Notes: generated by a model from the sequence alone, not told the origin. 32,815 nucleotides of DNA from Paraburkholderia sp. Ac-20340 (GCF_017104965.1 NZ_JAAGPR010000061.1:1-32815), one strand, 5' to 3'; counted from the first letter of the stretch, positions 23,003-31,378 are shown. Numbers and translations are program-made.

Positions 23003-23476
23003 TCGCAACGTGCCGCCACCCAACAAACAAGGGCACGATCGCACCGCCCGCGCACCCCAACCGGTAACGAGCCGCCTCTCGCACTATCGAAACACAGCGT
23101 ATGCCACCGCCGGAAATCGCGTGCGCGGCGCCCTGCCGGCCAGCGCACAGGCCGCTTTGGCAGGCCTCGCGTATTGCGGGAAAGCGCCTGCATCGTGCCT
23201 GAAAAATCTAACGGATTATAGCGCAGCGGGCCTTTTGACGCACCGCACACAAGACAGTTGACGGCATCGGCGGGCTCTGTCTGAAGGCTTGTCTGTATCG
23301 ACCGGATTTGCCCTTTGACGATGGCGCGCCGTCCATCGTCCCGGCGCGCCCGGCCTTTTAGCCAACTCGTCAAATTCCGCAAAATCCTTTATGCTGCTTT
23401 GACTTACCACCAACCGCAGCGGCGTCGCCGGCCTTCTCCTGCAGTTCGAAGCCGGATCGGGCGCCGTTTTCGCTTC
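23003..23476. promoter_or_regulatory. argF/DUF3579 divergent intergenic region
   Basis: No gene recognised. A perfect TATAAT on the minus strand (23220-23215) may start the DUF3579 transcript, giving a leader of about 310 nt that includes the 12-bp repeats; its -35 is poor. On the plus strand TCGTCA (23367-23372) and TATGCT (23390-23395), 17 bp apart and each four of six, are a possible argF promoter. Confidence 0.35.
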
Positions 23477-24406
23477 ATGACCTCCCGGACCATTCGCCAT
23501 TACCTGCAGTTCTCGGATTTCTCTCTTGATGAATATGACTATGTGCTGGAGCGCGCGCGCATCCTGAAGCGCAAGTTCAAGAACTACGAGACCTACCATC
23601 CGCTGCACGACCGCACGCTCGCGATGATCTTCGAGAAGAACTCGACGCGCACGCGCCTTTCGTTCGAAGCAGGCATCTTCCAGCTGGGCGGCCACGCCGT
23701 GTTCATGAACACGCGCGATACGCAACTCGGCCGCGGCGAGCCGATCGAAGATTCCGCGCAGGTGATCTCGCGCATGGTCGACATCATCATGATCCGCACG
23801 TTCGGCCAGGACATCATCCGCCGCTTCGCGGAAAGCTCGCGCGTGCCGGTCATCAACGGTCTGACGAACGAGTACCACCCCTGTCAGGTGCTGGCCGACA
23901 TCTTCACGTTCTACGAGCACCGCGGCCCGATCCGCGGCAAGACCGTCGCGTGGGTCGGTGACGCGAACAACATGCTCTACACGTGGATCGAAGCCGCTGA
24001 GATCCTCGACTTCAAGCTGCGCATTTCCACGCCGCCGGGCTATCCGATCGATCCGGCGCTGGTCGCCGAAAGCAGCAAGCCGTTCATCGCCGTGTTCGAG
24101 GACCCGAACGAAGCCTGCGCGGGCGCCGATCTCGTGACCACGGACGTGTGGACGAGCATGGGCTTCGAAGCGGAAAACGAAGCGCGCAAGAAGGCGTTCG
24201 CCGACTGGTGCGTGGACGCGGAAATGATGGCGCGCGCCAACGCCGACGCACTCTTCATGCACTGCCTGCCCGCTCACCGCGGCGAGGAAGTGAGCGCCGA
24301 AGTCATCGACGGTCCGCAAAGCGTGGTCTGGGACGAAGCGGAAAACCGCCTGCACGTCCAGAAGGCGCTGATGGAATTCCTGCTGCTGGGCAAGCTCAAT
24401 CATTGA
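23477..24406 (+). CDS. argF: Ornithine carbamoyltransferase
   Basis: Makes citrulline from ornithine and carbamoyl phosphate in arginine biosynthesis, cytoplasmic trimer. 309 residues. The carbamoyl-phosphate site STRTR is at 56-60, HPCQ at 134-137, and the ornithine-side residues are in DVWTSMGFE (223-231) and MHCLPAHRGEE (261-271, Cys263). Length and motif spacing are those of the anabolic enzyme. The ATG at 23477 gives the usual short N-terminus before the FSDFSLDEY segment; longer in-frame starts add nothing conserved. Alone in its transcript, with a terminator directly after. Confidence 0.97.
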   Translation: MTSRTIRHYLQFSDFSLDEYDYVLERARILKRKFKNYETYHPLHDRTLAMIFEKNSTRTRLSFEAGIFQLGGHAVFMNTRDTQLGRGEPIEDSAQVISRMVDIIMIRTFGQDIIRRFAESSRVPVINGLTNEYHPCQVLADIFTFYEHRGPIRGKTVAWVGDANNMLYTWIEAAEILDFKLRISTPPGYPIDPALVAESSKPFIAVFEDPNEACAGADLVTTDVWTSMGFEAENEARKKAFADWCVDAEMMARANADALFMHCLPAHRGEEVSAEVIDGPQSVVWDEAENRLHVQKALMEFLLLGKLNH

Positions 24407-24429
24407 GCCATTAACGCGCGCAGCACGTC

Positions 24430-24458
24430 AAAAAGCCGGGATCGTTTCCCGGCTTTTT
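24430..24458 (+). terminator. argF intrinsic terminator, probably bidirectional
   Basis: A5, stem GCCGGGA/TCCCGGC (24435-24441 and 24447-24453), loop TCGTT, T5 and further T. The convergent IclR gene ends 16 bp beyond. Confidence 0.9.
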
Positions 24459-24474
24459 GTTTTTCAGCGGTGCT

Positions 24475-25290
24475 TCAAACCGTTTCGCCCAGCCGCCGCG
24501 CCAGCGACTTCAGCAGCGGCGCAACGCGCTCGCGAAACACTTCTTCTCCCATCGACGAAGCCGGTCCGCTGCAACTGAGCACCAGCCAGCGCCGCTCGCG
24601 CGGCTCGCGAAACGGCACGGCCACGGCGTTGACGTCCTCGTGCCAGTCGCGAAACGAAAAGCACGCGCCCTCTTTCGCGAAGTTTTCGATCTCGCGCTTC
24701 GCGGCGGCGACCTGTGCGGGACCGTCCGCGCCCGCCGCTTTCTCCAGCTCCGCGAACAGCGCCGTGCGGACATCGAGCGGCTGCACGGCCAGATACGCGC
24801 GCCCCATCGAACTCGTCAGCATCGACAGCCGCGAGCCGGACGCAAGACCCAGCGTGAGCGCCGTTTCGCTGCGAATCGTCTCCAGATAGATCACGTCGAG
24901 CCCGTCGCGCCCGCCCAGCGACACCGCCGCGCCCACCTCGCGCGCGAATGCACGCAGATGCGGACGCGCCAACTCCAGCGTGTCCGTGCCCGAGAGCAGC
25001 GCAAAGCCCAGCGACAGCACGCCGGCATCGAGCGCGTACTTGCCCAGCGATTCGTCGAAACGCAGATAGCCGAGCATGGTCAGCGTGTAGGCAAGCCGGT
25101 TCACGGTGGCCTTGGGCAATCCCGTGCGCTCGACGAAATCGCGATTGCCGAGCAGCGTCTCGCCGGGCCGGAACGCCCGCAGCAATTCCAGCCCGCGCGC
25201 GAGCGCGACGACGAATTTGCGCTCGTCGATCGGCCCGGCAGCCAGCGTCGACGCGAACGAGGAAGAGGGATTCATTTCTGGTGCGGACAT
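24475..25290 (-). CDS. IclR-family transcriptional regulator
   Basis: A 271-residue regulator. The winged helix is at about residues 28-85 (ALARGLELLRAF, then VERTGLPKATVNRLAYTL, then GYLRFDESLGKYAL). The IclR effector-binding domain follows (about 105-265), with LGLASGSRLSMLTSSMGRAYLA and the conserved AVAVPFREP near the end. Many relatives control catabolism of aromatic or dicarboxylic acids. It is divergent from glutaryl-CoA dehydrogenase, and the palindrome at 25332-25348 between them is a good operator candidate, so control of gcdH is inferred. An in-frame ATG at 25275 is an alternative start; neither has a clear ribosome-binding site. Confidence 0.9.
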   Translation of the reverse strand: MSAPEMNPSSSFASTLAAGPIDERKFVVALARGLELLRAFRPGETLLGNRDFVERTGLPKATVNRLAYTLTMLGYLRFDESLGKYALDAGVLSLGFALLSGTDTLELARPHLRAFAREVGAAVSLGGRDGLDVIYLETIRSETALTLGLASGSRLSMLTSSMGRAYLAVQPLDVRTALFAELEKAAGADGPAQVAAAKREIENFAKEGACFSFRDWHEDVNAVAVPFREPRERRWLVLSCSGPASSMGEEVFRERVAPLLKSLARRLGETV

Positions 25291-25331
25291 AAGCGGGCTA
25301 GTGATACACTGAAGTCAGTTTGCAAAACATT

Positions 25332-25348
25332 GTTCCGCTTAGCGGAAC
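25332..25348. promoter_or_regulatory. Candidate IclR operator
   Basis: GTTCCGCT (25332-25339) and AGCGGAAC (25341-25348) form a perfect 8-bp inverted repeat around a single T. It lies in the 123-bp gap between the divergent IclR and gcdH genes. Short GC-rich palindromes of this type are typical of IclR-family sites; the match is inferred. Confidence 0.65.
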
Positions 25349-25413
25349 TCAAGTCAAGCGCAAATTACCCTATGCCGTTGCCCGATCGGGTTAAGAGACT
25401 CAGGAGAGACACC

Positions 25414-26604
25414 ATGGCCGCACACGCCCAGTTCCATTGGGAAGATCCGCTGTTGCTCGACCAGCAGCTCACCGAAGACGAGCGCATGGTGCGCGACGCC
25501 GCCGCCGCTTACGCGCAGGACAAGCTTGCGCCACGCGTGGTCGAAGCGTTCCGCCATGAAAAGACCGACGCTTCGATCTTCCGCGAGATGGGCGAAGTCG
25601 GCCTGCTCGGCCCGACGATTCCCGAACAGTACGGCGGCCCGGGCCTCAACTACGTCGCTTACGGCCTGATCGCGCGCGAAGTCGAGCGGGTGGATTCGGG
25701 CTATCGCTCGATGATGTCGGTGCAATCGTCGCTGGTCATGGTGCCGATCTTCGAATTCGGCTCGGACGCGCAAAAGGAAAAATATCTGCCGAAGCTCGCC
25801 AGCGGCGAATGGATCGGCTGCTTCGGCCTGACCGAGCCGAACCACGGCTCCGATCCGGGCAGCATGGTCACGCGCGCGAAGAAGGTGAACGGCGGCTACT
25901 CGCTTTCGGGCGCGAAGATGTGGATCACGAATTCGCCGATCGCCGACGTGTTCGTCGTCTGGGCCAAGCTCGAAGAAGACGGCAAGGACGAGATCCGCGG
26001 CTTCATCCTGGAGAAAGGCTGGAAGGGTCTGTCGGCGCCGGCGATTCACGGCAAGGTCGGCCTGCGCGCCTCGATCACCGGCGAAATCGTGCTCGACGAA
26101 GTGTTCGTGCCCGAAGAAAACCTCATGCCGGGCGTGAAGGGCCTGCGCGGCCCGTTCACCTGCCTGAACTCGGCGCGCTACGGCATCGCGTGGGGCGCGC
26201 TGGGCGCGGCGGAATCGTGCTGGCACACGGCGCGTCAGTACGTGCTCGATCGCAAGCAGTTCGGCCGCCCGCTCGCCGCGAATCAGTTGATCCAGAAAAA
26301 GCTCGCCGATATGCAGACGGAAATCACGCTCGGCCTGCAAGGCTGCCTGCGTCTGGGCCGCATGAAGGACGAAGGCACGGCCGCGGTCGAAATCACGTCG
26401 ATCATGAAGCGCAATTCGTGCGGCAAGTCGCTCGATATCGCCCGTCTTGCGCGCGACATGCTGGGCGGCAACGGTATCTCGGACGAATTCGGCGTGGCGC
26501 GCCACCTCGTGAACCTCGAAGTGGTGAACACGTACGAAGGCACGCACGACATCCACGCGCTGATCCTCGGCCGCGCGCAGACGGGCATTCAGGCGTTTTT
26601 CTAA
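25414..26604 (+). CDS. gcdH: Glutaryl-CoA dehydrogenase
   Basis: FAD enzyme that oxidises and decarboxylates glutaryl-CoA to crotonyl-CoA in lysine, tryptophan and glutarate degradation. 396 residues of the acyl-CoA dehydrogenase family. The catalytic base is Glu375 in NTYEGTHDIHALILGRA. Arg98 in SGYRSMMSVQSSLV corresponds to the residue that binds the glutaryl carboxylate and separates this enzyme from other family members. FGLTEPNHGSDPGSM and MWITNSPIADVFVVWAK are also present. AGGAGA lies upstream of the ATG at 25414. Probably controlled by the divergent IclR protein; electrons are expected to go to ETF. Confidence 0.96.
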   Translation: MAAHAQFHWEDPLLLDQQLTEDERMVRDAAAAYAQDKLAPRVVEAFRHEKTDASIFREMGEVGLLGPTIPEQYGGPGLNYVAYGLIAREVERVDSGYRSMMSVQSSLVMVPIFEFGSDAQKEKYLPKLASGEWIGCFGLTEPNHGSDPGSMVTRAKKVNGGYSLSGAKMWITNSPIADVFVVWAKLEEDGKDEIRGFILEKGWKGLSAPAIHGKVGLRASITGEIVLDEVFVPEENLMPGVKGLRGPFTCLNSARYGIAWGALGAAESCWHTARQYVLDRKQFGRPLAANQLIQKKLADMQTEITLGLQGCLRLGRMKDEGTAAVEITSIMKRNSCGKSLDIARLARDMLGGNGISDEFGVARHLVNLEVVNTYEGTHDIHALILGRAQTGIQAFF

Positions 26605-26649
26605 GCGCCCGCTTCGGCGTCCTCGCCCGCTCGCGTCCGATTCACACGC

Positions 26650-26686
26650 AAAAAAGCGCCGCACGATTGAACGTGCGGCGCTTTTT
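26650..26686. terminator. Bidirectional intrinsic terminator
   Basis: A6, 10-bp stem GCGCCGCACG/CGTGCGGCGC, loop ATTGAA, T5. Between the convergent gcdH and peroxiredoxin genes. Confidence 0.92.
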
Positions 26687-26744
26687 GTTTTGCGGCCTTT
26701 ACGGCAGGCGACCTTGCGGCGCGCGCAGCAAACGCGGTGAGCGC

Positions 26745-27383
26745 TTACTTGTTCGGCTGCGGCGTCAGGCGCAGGTACGGGCGCAGCGCCTTGTAACCCT
26801 TCGGGAATTTCTGCTTGATCACGTCCTCGTCCTTCAGCGACGGCACGATCACGACGTCGTCGCCCTGCTTCCAGTTACCCGGCGTCGCGACCTGATAGTT
26901 ATCGGTCAGTTGCAGCGAGTCGATCACACGCAGGATTTCGTCGAAATTGCGGCCCGTGCTCGCCGGGTAGGTGATGATCAGGCGCACCTTCTTGTTCGGA
27001 TCGATCACGAACAGCGAGCGCACGGTCAGCGTTTCGTTCGCATTCGGATGGATCATGTCGTACAGCGTCGACACCGTACGATCGCCGTCCGCGAGGATCG
27101 GGAAACCGACGCTCGCCGCCTGGGTCTCGTTGATGTCCTTGATCCACTCGTTATGCGACTCGGCGCTGTCCACCGACAACGCGATCGTCTTCACATTGCG
27201 CTTTTCGAACTCGTCCTTGAGCTTCGCGGTCAGGCCCAGCTCGGTCGTGCAAACCGGCGTGAAGTCGGCCGGATGCGAGAACAGCACGCCCCAGCTATTG
27301 CCGAGCCACTCATGAAACTTGATGCGGCCAACGCTCGAATCCTGCTCGAAGTCGGGTGCGATATCGCCAAGACGTAGACTCAT
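26745..27383 (-). CDS. 1-Cys peroxiredoxin (Prx6 type)
   Basis: Thiol peroxidase of 212 residues that reduces hydrogen peroxide or alkyl hydroperoxides. The peroxidatic Cys45 is in PADFTPVCTTELG, with Thr42 at the expected position. It is the only cysteine in the protein, so this is a 1-Cys enzyme with no internal resolving residue. The Prx6-type C-terminal extension is present (YQVATPGNWKQGDDVVIVPS, then FPKGYKALRPYLR). The electron donor cannot be deduced. AAGGAA lies upstream of the ATG at 27383. The gene is single, convergent with gcdH. Confidence 0.94.
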   Translation of the reverse strand: MSLRLGDIAPDFEQDSSVGRIKFHEWLGNSWGVLFSHPADFTPVCTTELGLTAKLKDEFEKRNVKTIALSVDSAESHNEWIKDINETQAASVGFPILADGDRTVSTLYDMIHPNANETLTVRSLFVIDPNKKVRLIITYPASTGRNFDEILRVIDSLQLTDNYQVATPGNWKQGDDVVIVPSLKDEDVIKQKFPKGYKALRPYLRLTPQPNK

Positions 27384-27824
27384 GGTGCGGTTCCTTTAAC
27401 GAGATGGGCGAAGCGAGGCGCACCGCCCGGTTGATCCGGCATGACGCGCGCTGGGCGATAGCGGCCCGCTGCGCCGGTGGACATTCACGATATTGAAGCA
27501 TACAGGGCACGGTCATGCCCCGCGAACGAACATCGGGTCACACCGGTATGAGTTTTTGTAATTTTGAATCGCTGACCGGAAACTTTACGTGTCAGATCAA
27601 CTCCATGTCAGTCCCCGACGTTTTTTCGTACAGCGTCGTCGGAACCGTAGCGAGCACTCGCTATCCGTACTGGAAGCGAGAAAAACGCCCGCGATGGCAG
27701 CAATCAGGAACGAATCGTGCGTCGATTTTTCGACGAACGAGCAACGACAGCGGCGCGCCACGCTTGCCAGCGCTCGTTTCTTTGTTACGATTCACGCGTA
27801 ATGTGACACGTTGGGAGCCAGTCA
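27384..27824. other. Intergenic region between peroxiredoxin and DUF883 genes
   Basis: A 441-bp divergent gap. I see no convincing gene: plus-strand frames in 27515-27841 are short and lack any family pattern. The AT-richer parts (27541-27620 and 27770-27805) should hold the two promoters; no good -35/-10 pair was found. AACGAGC/GCTCGTT at 27736-27742 and 27772-27778 is a weak inverted repeat. Confidence 0.4.
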
Positions 27825-28127
27825 ATGTCAGAGGTCAATAAGGAGAGGCTGATGTCGGATATCAAAACCGTCCTCGCGGATGCAGAGGACCTGCTCAAGC
27901 AAGCGGCGAGCGCCACCGGCGAACGTGCTTCGGAGCTGCGTGAAACGGCCCTCTCGCGCCTGAAGCAGGCGAAGGAAAAGGCGGCGGACGTTCAGGTCGT
28001 CGTCGTCGAGAAGGGCAAGAAGGCCGCACGTGCGACCGACGACTACGTACACGAACATCCGTGGACATCGATCGGCATCGCTGCCGGTGTCGGCGTGCTC
28101 GTGGGCTTGCTGATCAACCGCAAGTAA
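27825..28127 (+). CDS. DUF883 family membrane-anchored protein (ElaB/YqjD-like)
   Basis: A 100-residue protein of the DUF883 family. The N-terminal part (about 1-70) is a charged amphipathic helix with coiled-coil character (AEDLLKQAASATGERASELRE, Lys/Glu-rich repeats). The conserved HPW is at residues 78-80, and a single C-terminal membrane segment rich in Gly (81-97) ends in a positively charged tail. E. coli YqjD, a tail-anchored protein of this family, binds stationary-phase ribosomes; that role is only a possibility here. GGGAG precedes the ATG at 27825; a second ATG at 27852 also has AAGGAGA upstream. A strong terminator follows, separating it from the YqjE-like gene. Confidence 0.9.
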   Translation: MSEVNKERLMSDIKTVLADAEDLLKQAASATGERASELRETALSRLKQAKEKAADVQVVVVEKGKKAARATDDYVHEHPWTSIGIAAGVGVLVGLLINRK

Positions 28128-28221
28128 ATCGGCTGAAGCTTGTCGCGAGACGGTCGCCGTACCGCTCGCGAACCGGTGACGTCGCACACCGACGCACACC
28201 GCTTCGGCCCAGCGCTGAGCT

Positions 28222-28254
28222 GACAGGCCGGTGCGCTGCACCGGCCTGTCTTTT
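28222..28254 (+). terminator. Strong intrinsic terminator after the DUF883 gene
   Basis: A perfect 13-bp stem (28222-28234 with 28238-28250), 3-nt loop and TTTT. It lies between DUF883 and the YqjE-like gene, which in related clusters are often cotranscribed. Confidence 0.85.
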
Positions 28255-28325
28255 CTGGGCGCTTTCCGCGCAGCTTTTTTCGCGCGCCCGCCAACGTGGA
28301 TACGTTGGCGCAACCCTCACTCGCC

Positions 28326-28709
28326 ATGACGACAGACACCCGCTCGCAGAACGAACATGGGCCGTTGCGCCGTCTACTCGGCTCCGCGTTCTCGATCATC
28401 CAGACGCGTCTCGAGCTGATCGGCATCGAACTGGCCGAAGAGAAGGAACGCCTGCTGGGCGTGCTGTTTCTCGGACTCGCGGCGATGATGCTGGCGACCA
28501 TGGCGCTGATCGCGCTGACCGCGCTCGTCGCGATCGCTTTCTGGGACACCTGGCGCTGGCAATCGCTTGCCGGCATCACGCTCGTGTATGCCCTGGCCGC
28601 CCTCGTCTGCGCACTGAAAGCGCGTCAGGGACTGCGTAACGCGCCAATGGTTTTCCAGGCGACGCTCGAAGAATTCGAGAAGGATCGCGAAATCCTTCGC
28701 AAACCCTAG
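28326..28709 (+). CDS. Phage-holin-like membrane protein, YqjE family
   Basis: A 127-residue inner-membrane protein. An amphipathic N-terminal helix with RLELIGIELAEEKERL (residues 28-43) is followed by two membrane segments (about 44-72 and 79-98) and a charged cytoplasmic tail ending LEEFEKDREIL. This is the pattern of the YqjE/holin-superfamily proteins (DUF1469). The name holin reflects sequence family only; no phage genes are near. It sits between a YqjD-like and a YqjK-like position gene, matching the yqjD-yqjE-yqjK order of enterobacteria. The ATG at 28326 is used; a GTG at 28296 is possible. Neither has a clear ribosome-binding site. Confidence 0.85.
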   Translation: MTTDTRSQNEHGPLRRLLGSAFSIIQTRLELIGIELAEEKERLLGVLFLGLAAMMLATMALIALTALVAIAFWDTWRWQSLAGITLVYALAALVCALKARQGLRNAPMVFQATLEEFEKDREILRKP

Positions 28710-28719
28710 CATCGACGCC

Positions 28720-29229
28720 ATGAGCCAATCTCGACCGGATCAAGCCTTCCGCCCCGCGCGGCCGCGTAGCCGCGATCTTTCGACGCCGCAGATGCGCGCC
28801 CTGCGCAAGGAACTGCTGCTGGTGCGCGCAAGCGTCGAACGCGCCGAAATGGCCGCTTCGATCATTGAACTGCGCGAGTCCGTCACGCATTTCAGCTGGC
28901 TGCGTTTTCTCGTGCCGGGCTTCGGCCGCGCGGCCGCGAGCGCCTCAAACCTCGGCCTGGGCAACATGGGCACGGGCTTCGGCAATCTGCTCAAGCAATA
29001 TCCGCTCTTGAGCTCGCTCGTGTCGTTCGTGGTGGCCAAGCCGCTGCGCGACAGCATCGCTTCGGCGGCCAAACCGGTCGTCAAGTGGGGCGGTCTTGCC
29101 TTCACCGCGTATGAAGCGTGGCGCGTGTGGCAACAGATGCGCCGCCAACGCACGGGCACCACGGGCACCGCGGGCACCGATACCCGCGCCCGTCGCGCCG
29201 CATCCGACGAAGACGACCTCACGGGTTGA
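28720..29229 (+). CDS. Hypothetical protein in the YqjK position
   Basis: A 169-residue protein starting 10 bp after the YqjE-like stop, so probably cotranscribed. The N-terminus is basic; residues 22-55 form a helix (MRALRKELLLVRASVERAEM) and residues 60-135 hold weakly hydrophobic Gly/Ala-rich stretches (SLVSFVVAKPLRDS, KWGGLAFTAYEAWRVWQQM) that may be membrane-associated. The C-terminus is a Thr/Gly- and Arg-rich tail. I do not recognise the family with confidence; DUF3318 is a possibility. Position suggests a role together with the DUF883 and YqjE-like proteins at the cell envelope. Confidence 0.8.
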   Translation: MSQSRPDQAFRPARPRSRDLSTPQMRALRKELLLVRASVERAEMAASIIELRESVTHFSWLRFLVPGFGRAAASASNLGLGNMGTGFGNLLKQYPLLSSLVSFVVAKPLRDSIASAAKPVVKWGGLAFTAYEAWRVWQQMRRQRTGTTGTAGTDTRARRAASDEDDLTG

Positions 29230-29251
29230 GACTCGCAGCGAGCGGGCTTCG

Positions 29252-29674
29252 CTAGCGCTCGCGCCAGCAGTCGCGCGTGGCGGGTGCGCTTTCTCCTATG
29301 GCTTCGTTGCTGTGCGCGCCGTTCGCCTCGAGCACGAACGCGCCGCACGGATCGCCGCGCATCGGCCCGCTTGCGGTGGGCGTTGCGACGATTGCATAGC
29401 CGCCATTCGCATCATCCCCTGCCCTCAGCTTGAGCCGATACACCGCGTTGCCCGACGGCGGCGCCTGATCGAATCCAGCAGGCAGCGACGCCGACGCGCC
29501 GCTTTGCGCATCGACATACTGCGCCGCGCGATACAGCGCCGCGACCGCATCGATACGATGCCCGCGCGCCATCTGGCCACGCCAGCCCGGCAGTGCGAAG
29601 GCCGCGACGATAGCGGCCGCCGCGAGCGCAATCATCATCTCCAGCAGCGTGAAAGCACGGATCTTGAGCCGCAT
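29252..29674 (-). CDS. pilE: Type IV pilin-like protein (PilE-type minor pilin)
   Basis: A 140-residue prepilin. A 7-residue basic leader (MRLKIRA) is followed by FTLLEMMIALAAAAIVAAFA, the hydrophobic helix of type IV pilins with Glu at +5. The residue before the cleavage point is Ala, not the usual Gly, which may slow processing. The globular part has GHRIDAVAALYRAAQYVDAQ, as in PilE/ComP-type proteins, and two cysteines near the C-terminus (GDPCGAF and RDCW) that could form the D-region disulfide. The start at 29674 has GGAG five bases upstream; an ATG at 29689 overlaps the pilX stop (TGATG) and is an alternative. Last gene of the minor-pilin operon. Confidence 0.82.
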   Translation of the reverse strand: MRLKIRAFTLLEMMIALAAAAIVAAFALPGWRGQMARGHRIDAVAALYRAAQYVDAQSGASASLPAGFDQAPPSGNAVYRLKLRAGDDANGGYAIVATPTASGPMRGDPCGAFVLEANGAHSNEAIGESAPATRDCWRER

Positions 29675-29688
29675 CTTTGCTCCGTCCA

Positions 29689-30216
29689 TCAAAACGGCCG
29701 CGCGACGATGCGCCGCCAATGACGCTCGACACGCGTGTTATCGATCACGATCTGCATTTGCAGCCAGCTTTGCGCGTCCTGTGCCGCGCCGAAACCGCGT
29801 GCCGTGACCAGAAACGCTCGCGCGGAAGGCCGCGTTTCGATACGCCATGCCTCCACAAGACACTGCGGCGGACGCAGCGAACCGGGCCACGTCGATAAAG
29901 GCGTGGTCGCGAATGCTTCGAACGTATCCTGACGTCGCCACTGCTGCGGCTCACCCGTTTGCGCTGCCGATAGCGGCGCCGTTAGCGCACCATCGATCAA
30001 CGCACGCGAGCAGAGCGTCAGGGCGCCATCGGCGGCATGGAACGACTGCAATTGATCGAGCACAGCGGCCGCGTTACGCGCCTCGAAAAGCGACGACTCG
30101 AACGATGCCGCCGACGTGACCAGCATCATCGAAACGATCAGCAGCACGACCGGCAAGGCGATTCCGCGCTCACGCGTCGTACCGCACCTCGTACCGTGCC
30201 TCGTACTGCGCCTCAT
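29689..30216 (-). CDS. pilX: Type IV pilus assembly protein PilX-like
   Basis: A 175-residue minor pilin candidate. A long basic leader (MRRSTRHGTRCGTTRERG) is followed by a hydrophobic helix IALPVVLLIVSMMLVTSAAS with no Glu at +5, as in PilX proteins. The segment FESSLFEARNAAAVLDQLQSF then matches the helical continuation of that family. The position between pilW and pilE supports the assignment, since the sequence of PilX is poorly conserved. The ATG overlaps the pilW stop by four bases (ATGA). PilX with PilV, PilW and FimT primes pilus assembly in the inner membrane. Confidence 0.75.
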   Translation of the reverse strand: MRRSTRHGTRCGTTRERGIALPVVLLIVSMMLVTSAASFESSLFEARNAAAVLDQLQSFHAADGALTLCSRALIDGALTAPLSAAQTGEPQQWRRQDTFEAFATTPLSTWPGSLRPPQCLVEAWRIETRPSARAFLVTARGFGAAQDAQSWLQMQIVIDNTRVERHWRRIVARPF

Positions 30217-30995
30217 GACTGCGCTCCAGGCGCGTTGCGCAACACCACATGACGCCAGAACGCCTGACGCGCGCGGCCGTCGCTTGCTATAAGCGATGCG
30301 CCATCGCAATCGACATAACGCACGCGCCGCGATAGGGCCGCGCCCCGCACGAGCACGCACAAATCGACGGCCACCACCGCGTCCCAGCGCTCGCGCGGCA
30401 ACGCGGCTGCGTCCAACGCTTGCGTCGCGCCTGGAATCCAGTAGCGCAAGCGAAGGCGTTCGACGCCTTCCACCAGCGGCTGCGCAGTGCCGATCTTGCC
30501 GGTGCCTTCGCAATACAGTTCCGGCTCGCCGGTCGATGAACTCGCCTTCGCGTGGAAGCGATTGAGCACTTCCTCCGCCGATGCACCAATCGCCTGGCCG
30601 AGGCAATCGGTGGCTTGTCCGTTCGTCGCGAGCCACGTCGATTCGCCGTCGGCGCGATAACGCACTGCGATACCGTCCGAGCGATTCGATAGCGCCTCGC
30701 ACGTGAGGCTCGCGCCTGTGCCCGTAGGTCGCCCAGCGGCGCAGCCAAAGAGCGGTGGCCCGGTAAGCGCCGCTGTGTCGTCTGCGGAGGTGAAGCCGGC
30801 CATCTGGATCTGCTCGCCAATCAGCGTCAATGCGTTGACACCCGCCTCCTGAATCCGCGCGGCGTCGATCGCATACGCCAATGCCTGGCGCTGCGAACGA
30901 TACGCGGTGATGGCGCCTGCAATCACGATCAGGCCGAGCGCGACCGCGATCGTGAATTCGAGCAAGGTATGACCTGCGTCGGCGCGCTTTCTCAT
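30213..30995 (-). CDS. pilW: Type IV pilus assembly protein PilW-like
   Basis: A 260-residue prepilin-like protein. The leader MRKRADAG is followed by HTLLEFTIAVALGLIVIAGA, with Glu at +5 but His in place of the usual Phe at +1. The downstream region contains EAGVNALTLIGEQIQMAGF, typical of PilW proteins, and several cysteines. The start at 30995 overlaps the pilV stop (ATGA); an upstream ATG at 31055 would lie well inside pilV and is unlikely. Same operon as fimT, pilV, pilX and pilE. Confidence 0.82.
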   Translation of the reverse strand: MRKRADAGHTLLEFTIAVALGLIVIAGAITAYRSQRQALAYAIDAARIQEAGVNALTLIGEQIQMAGFTSADDTAALTGPPLFGCAAGRPTGTGASLTCEALSNRSDGIAVRYRADGESTWLATNGQATDCLGQAIGASAEEVLNRFHAKASSSTGEPELYCEGTGKIGTAQPLVEGVERLRLRYWIPGATQALDAAALPRERWDAVVAVDLCVLVRGAALSRRVRYVDCDGASLIASDGRARQAFWRHVVLRNAPGAQS

Positions 30996-31378
30996 GGCGA
31001 GATCGCGAGCGCAACACACGCCCGCCCTGCTTCGGTCATGGCCGCACTCGCGCATTCATCGCCCGGTGCAGACTCGTCGCGTGGCGCCGACCACGAAAGC
31101 GTGATCTGCGAGCCAGATTCGCTCAGCAGACCATCGGGCACGATCGCGGCGGCACGCGTACGCCATTGCTCGCGCGCGGCCGGGCCGGTTTCGAGCGCGG
31201 CTTCCGCCATCGCATCGACGGCAAACGCCGCACGTGCGCGCGTTGCGCTGGCCAACGCGTGACGCGCGATGCCAAGTTGCGCGCTCAGCAAACCCAGGCC
31301 GCACATCGCCATCAGCGCCATTGCCAGCACGACTTCCAGCAGCGCAGACCCAGCCGCGACTCGCGAATATCGGCTCAT
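30992..31378 (-). CDS. pilV: Type IV pilus modification/assembly protein PilV-like
   Basis: A 128-residue prepilin-like protein. The leader MSRYSRVAAG is followed by SALLEVVLAMALMAMCGLGL with Glu at +5 and Ser at +1. The continuation LLSAQLGIARHALASATRAR fits the PilV helix. It is shorter than many PilV proteins. The ATG at 31378 overlaps the fimT stop (ATGA), which decides the start. Confidence 0.8.
   Translation of the reverse strand: MSRYSRVAAGSALLEVVLAMALMAMCGLGLLSAQLGIARHALASATRARAAFAVDAMAEAALETGPAAREQWRTRAAAIVPDGLLSESGSQITLSWSAPRDESAPGDECASAAMTEAGRACVALAISP

Noticed and set aside
22897..23382. In-frame upstream extension of the DUF3579 gene (160 codons)
   Set aside because: Composition is Arg/Cys-rich and includes the 12-bp repeat as QTQ-like residues; the known family begins at the ATG at 22896.
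27515..27841. Plus-strand frames in the peroxiredoxin/DUF883 gap
   Set aside because: Short, without ribosome-binding site or family pattern, and overlapping the start of the DUF883 gene in another frame.
28326..28709. Prophage holin
   Set aside because: The protein has the holin-like family shape but lies in a YqjD/YqjE/YqjK-like cluster with no lysin, integrase or structural phage genes nearby.
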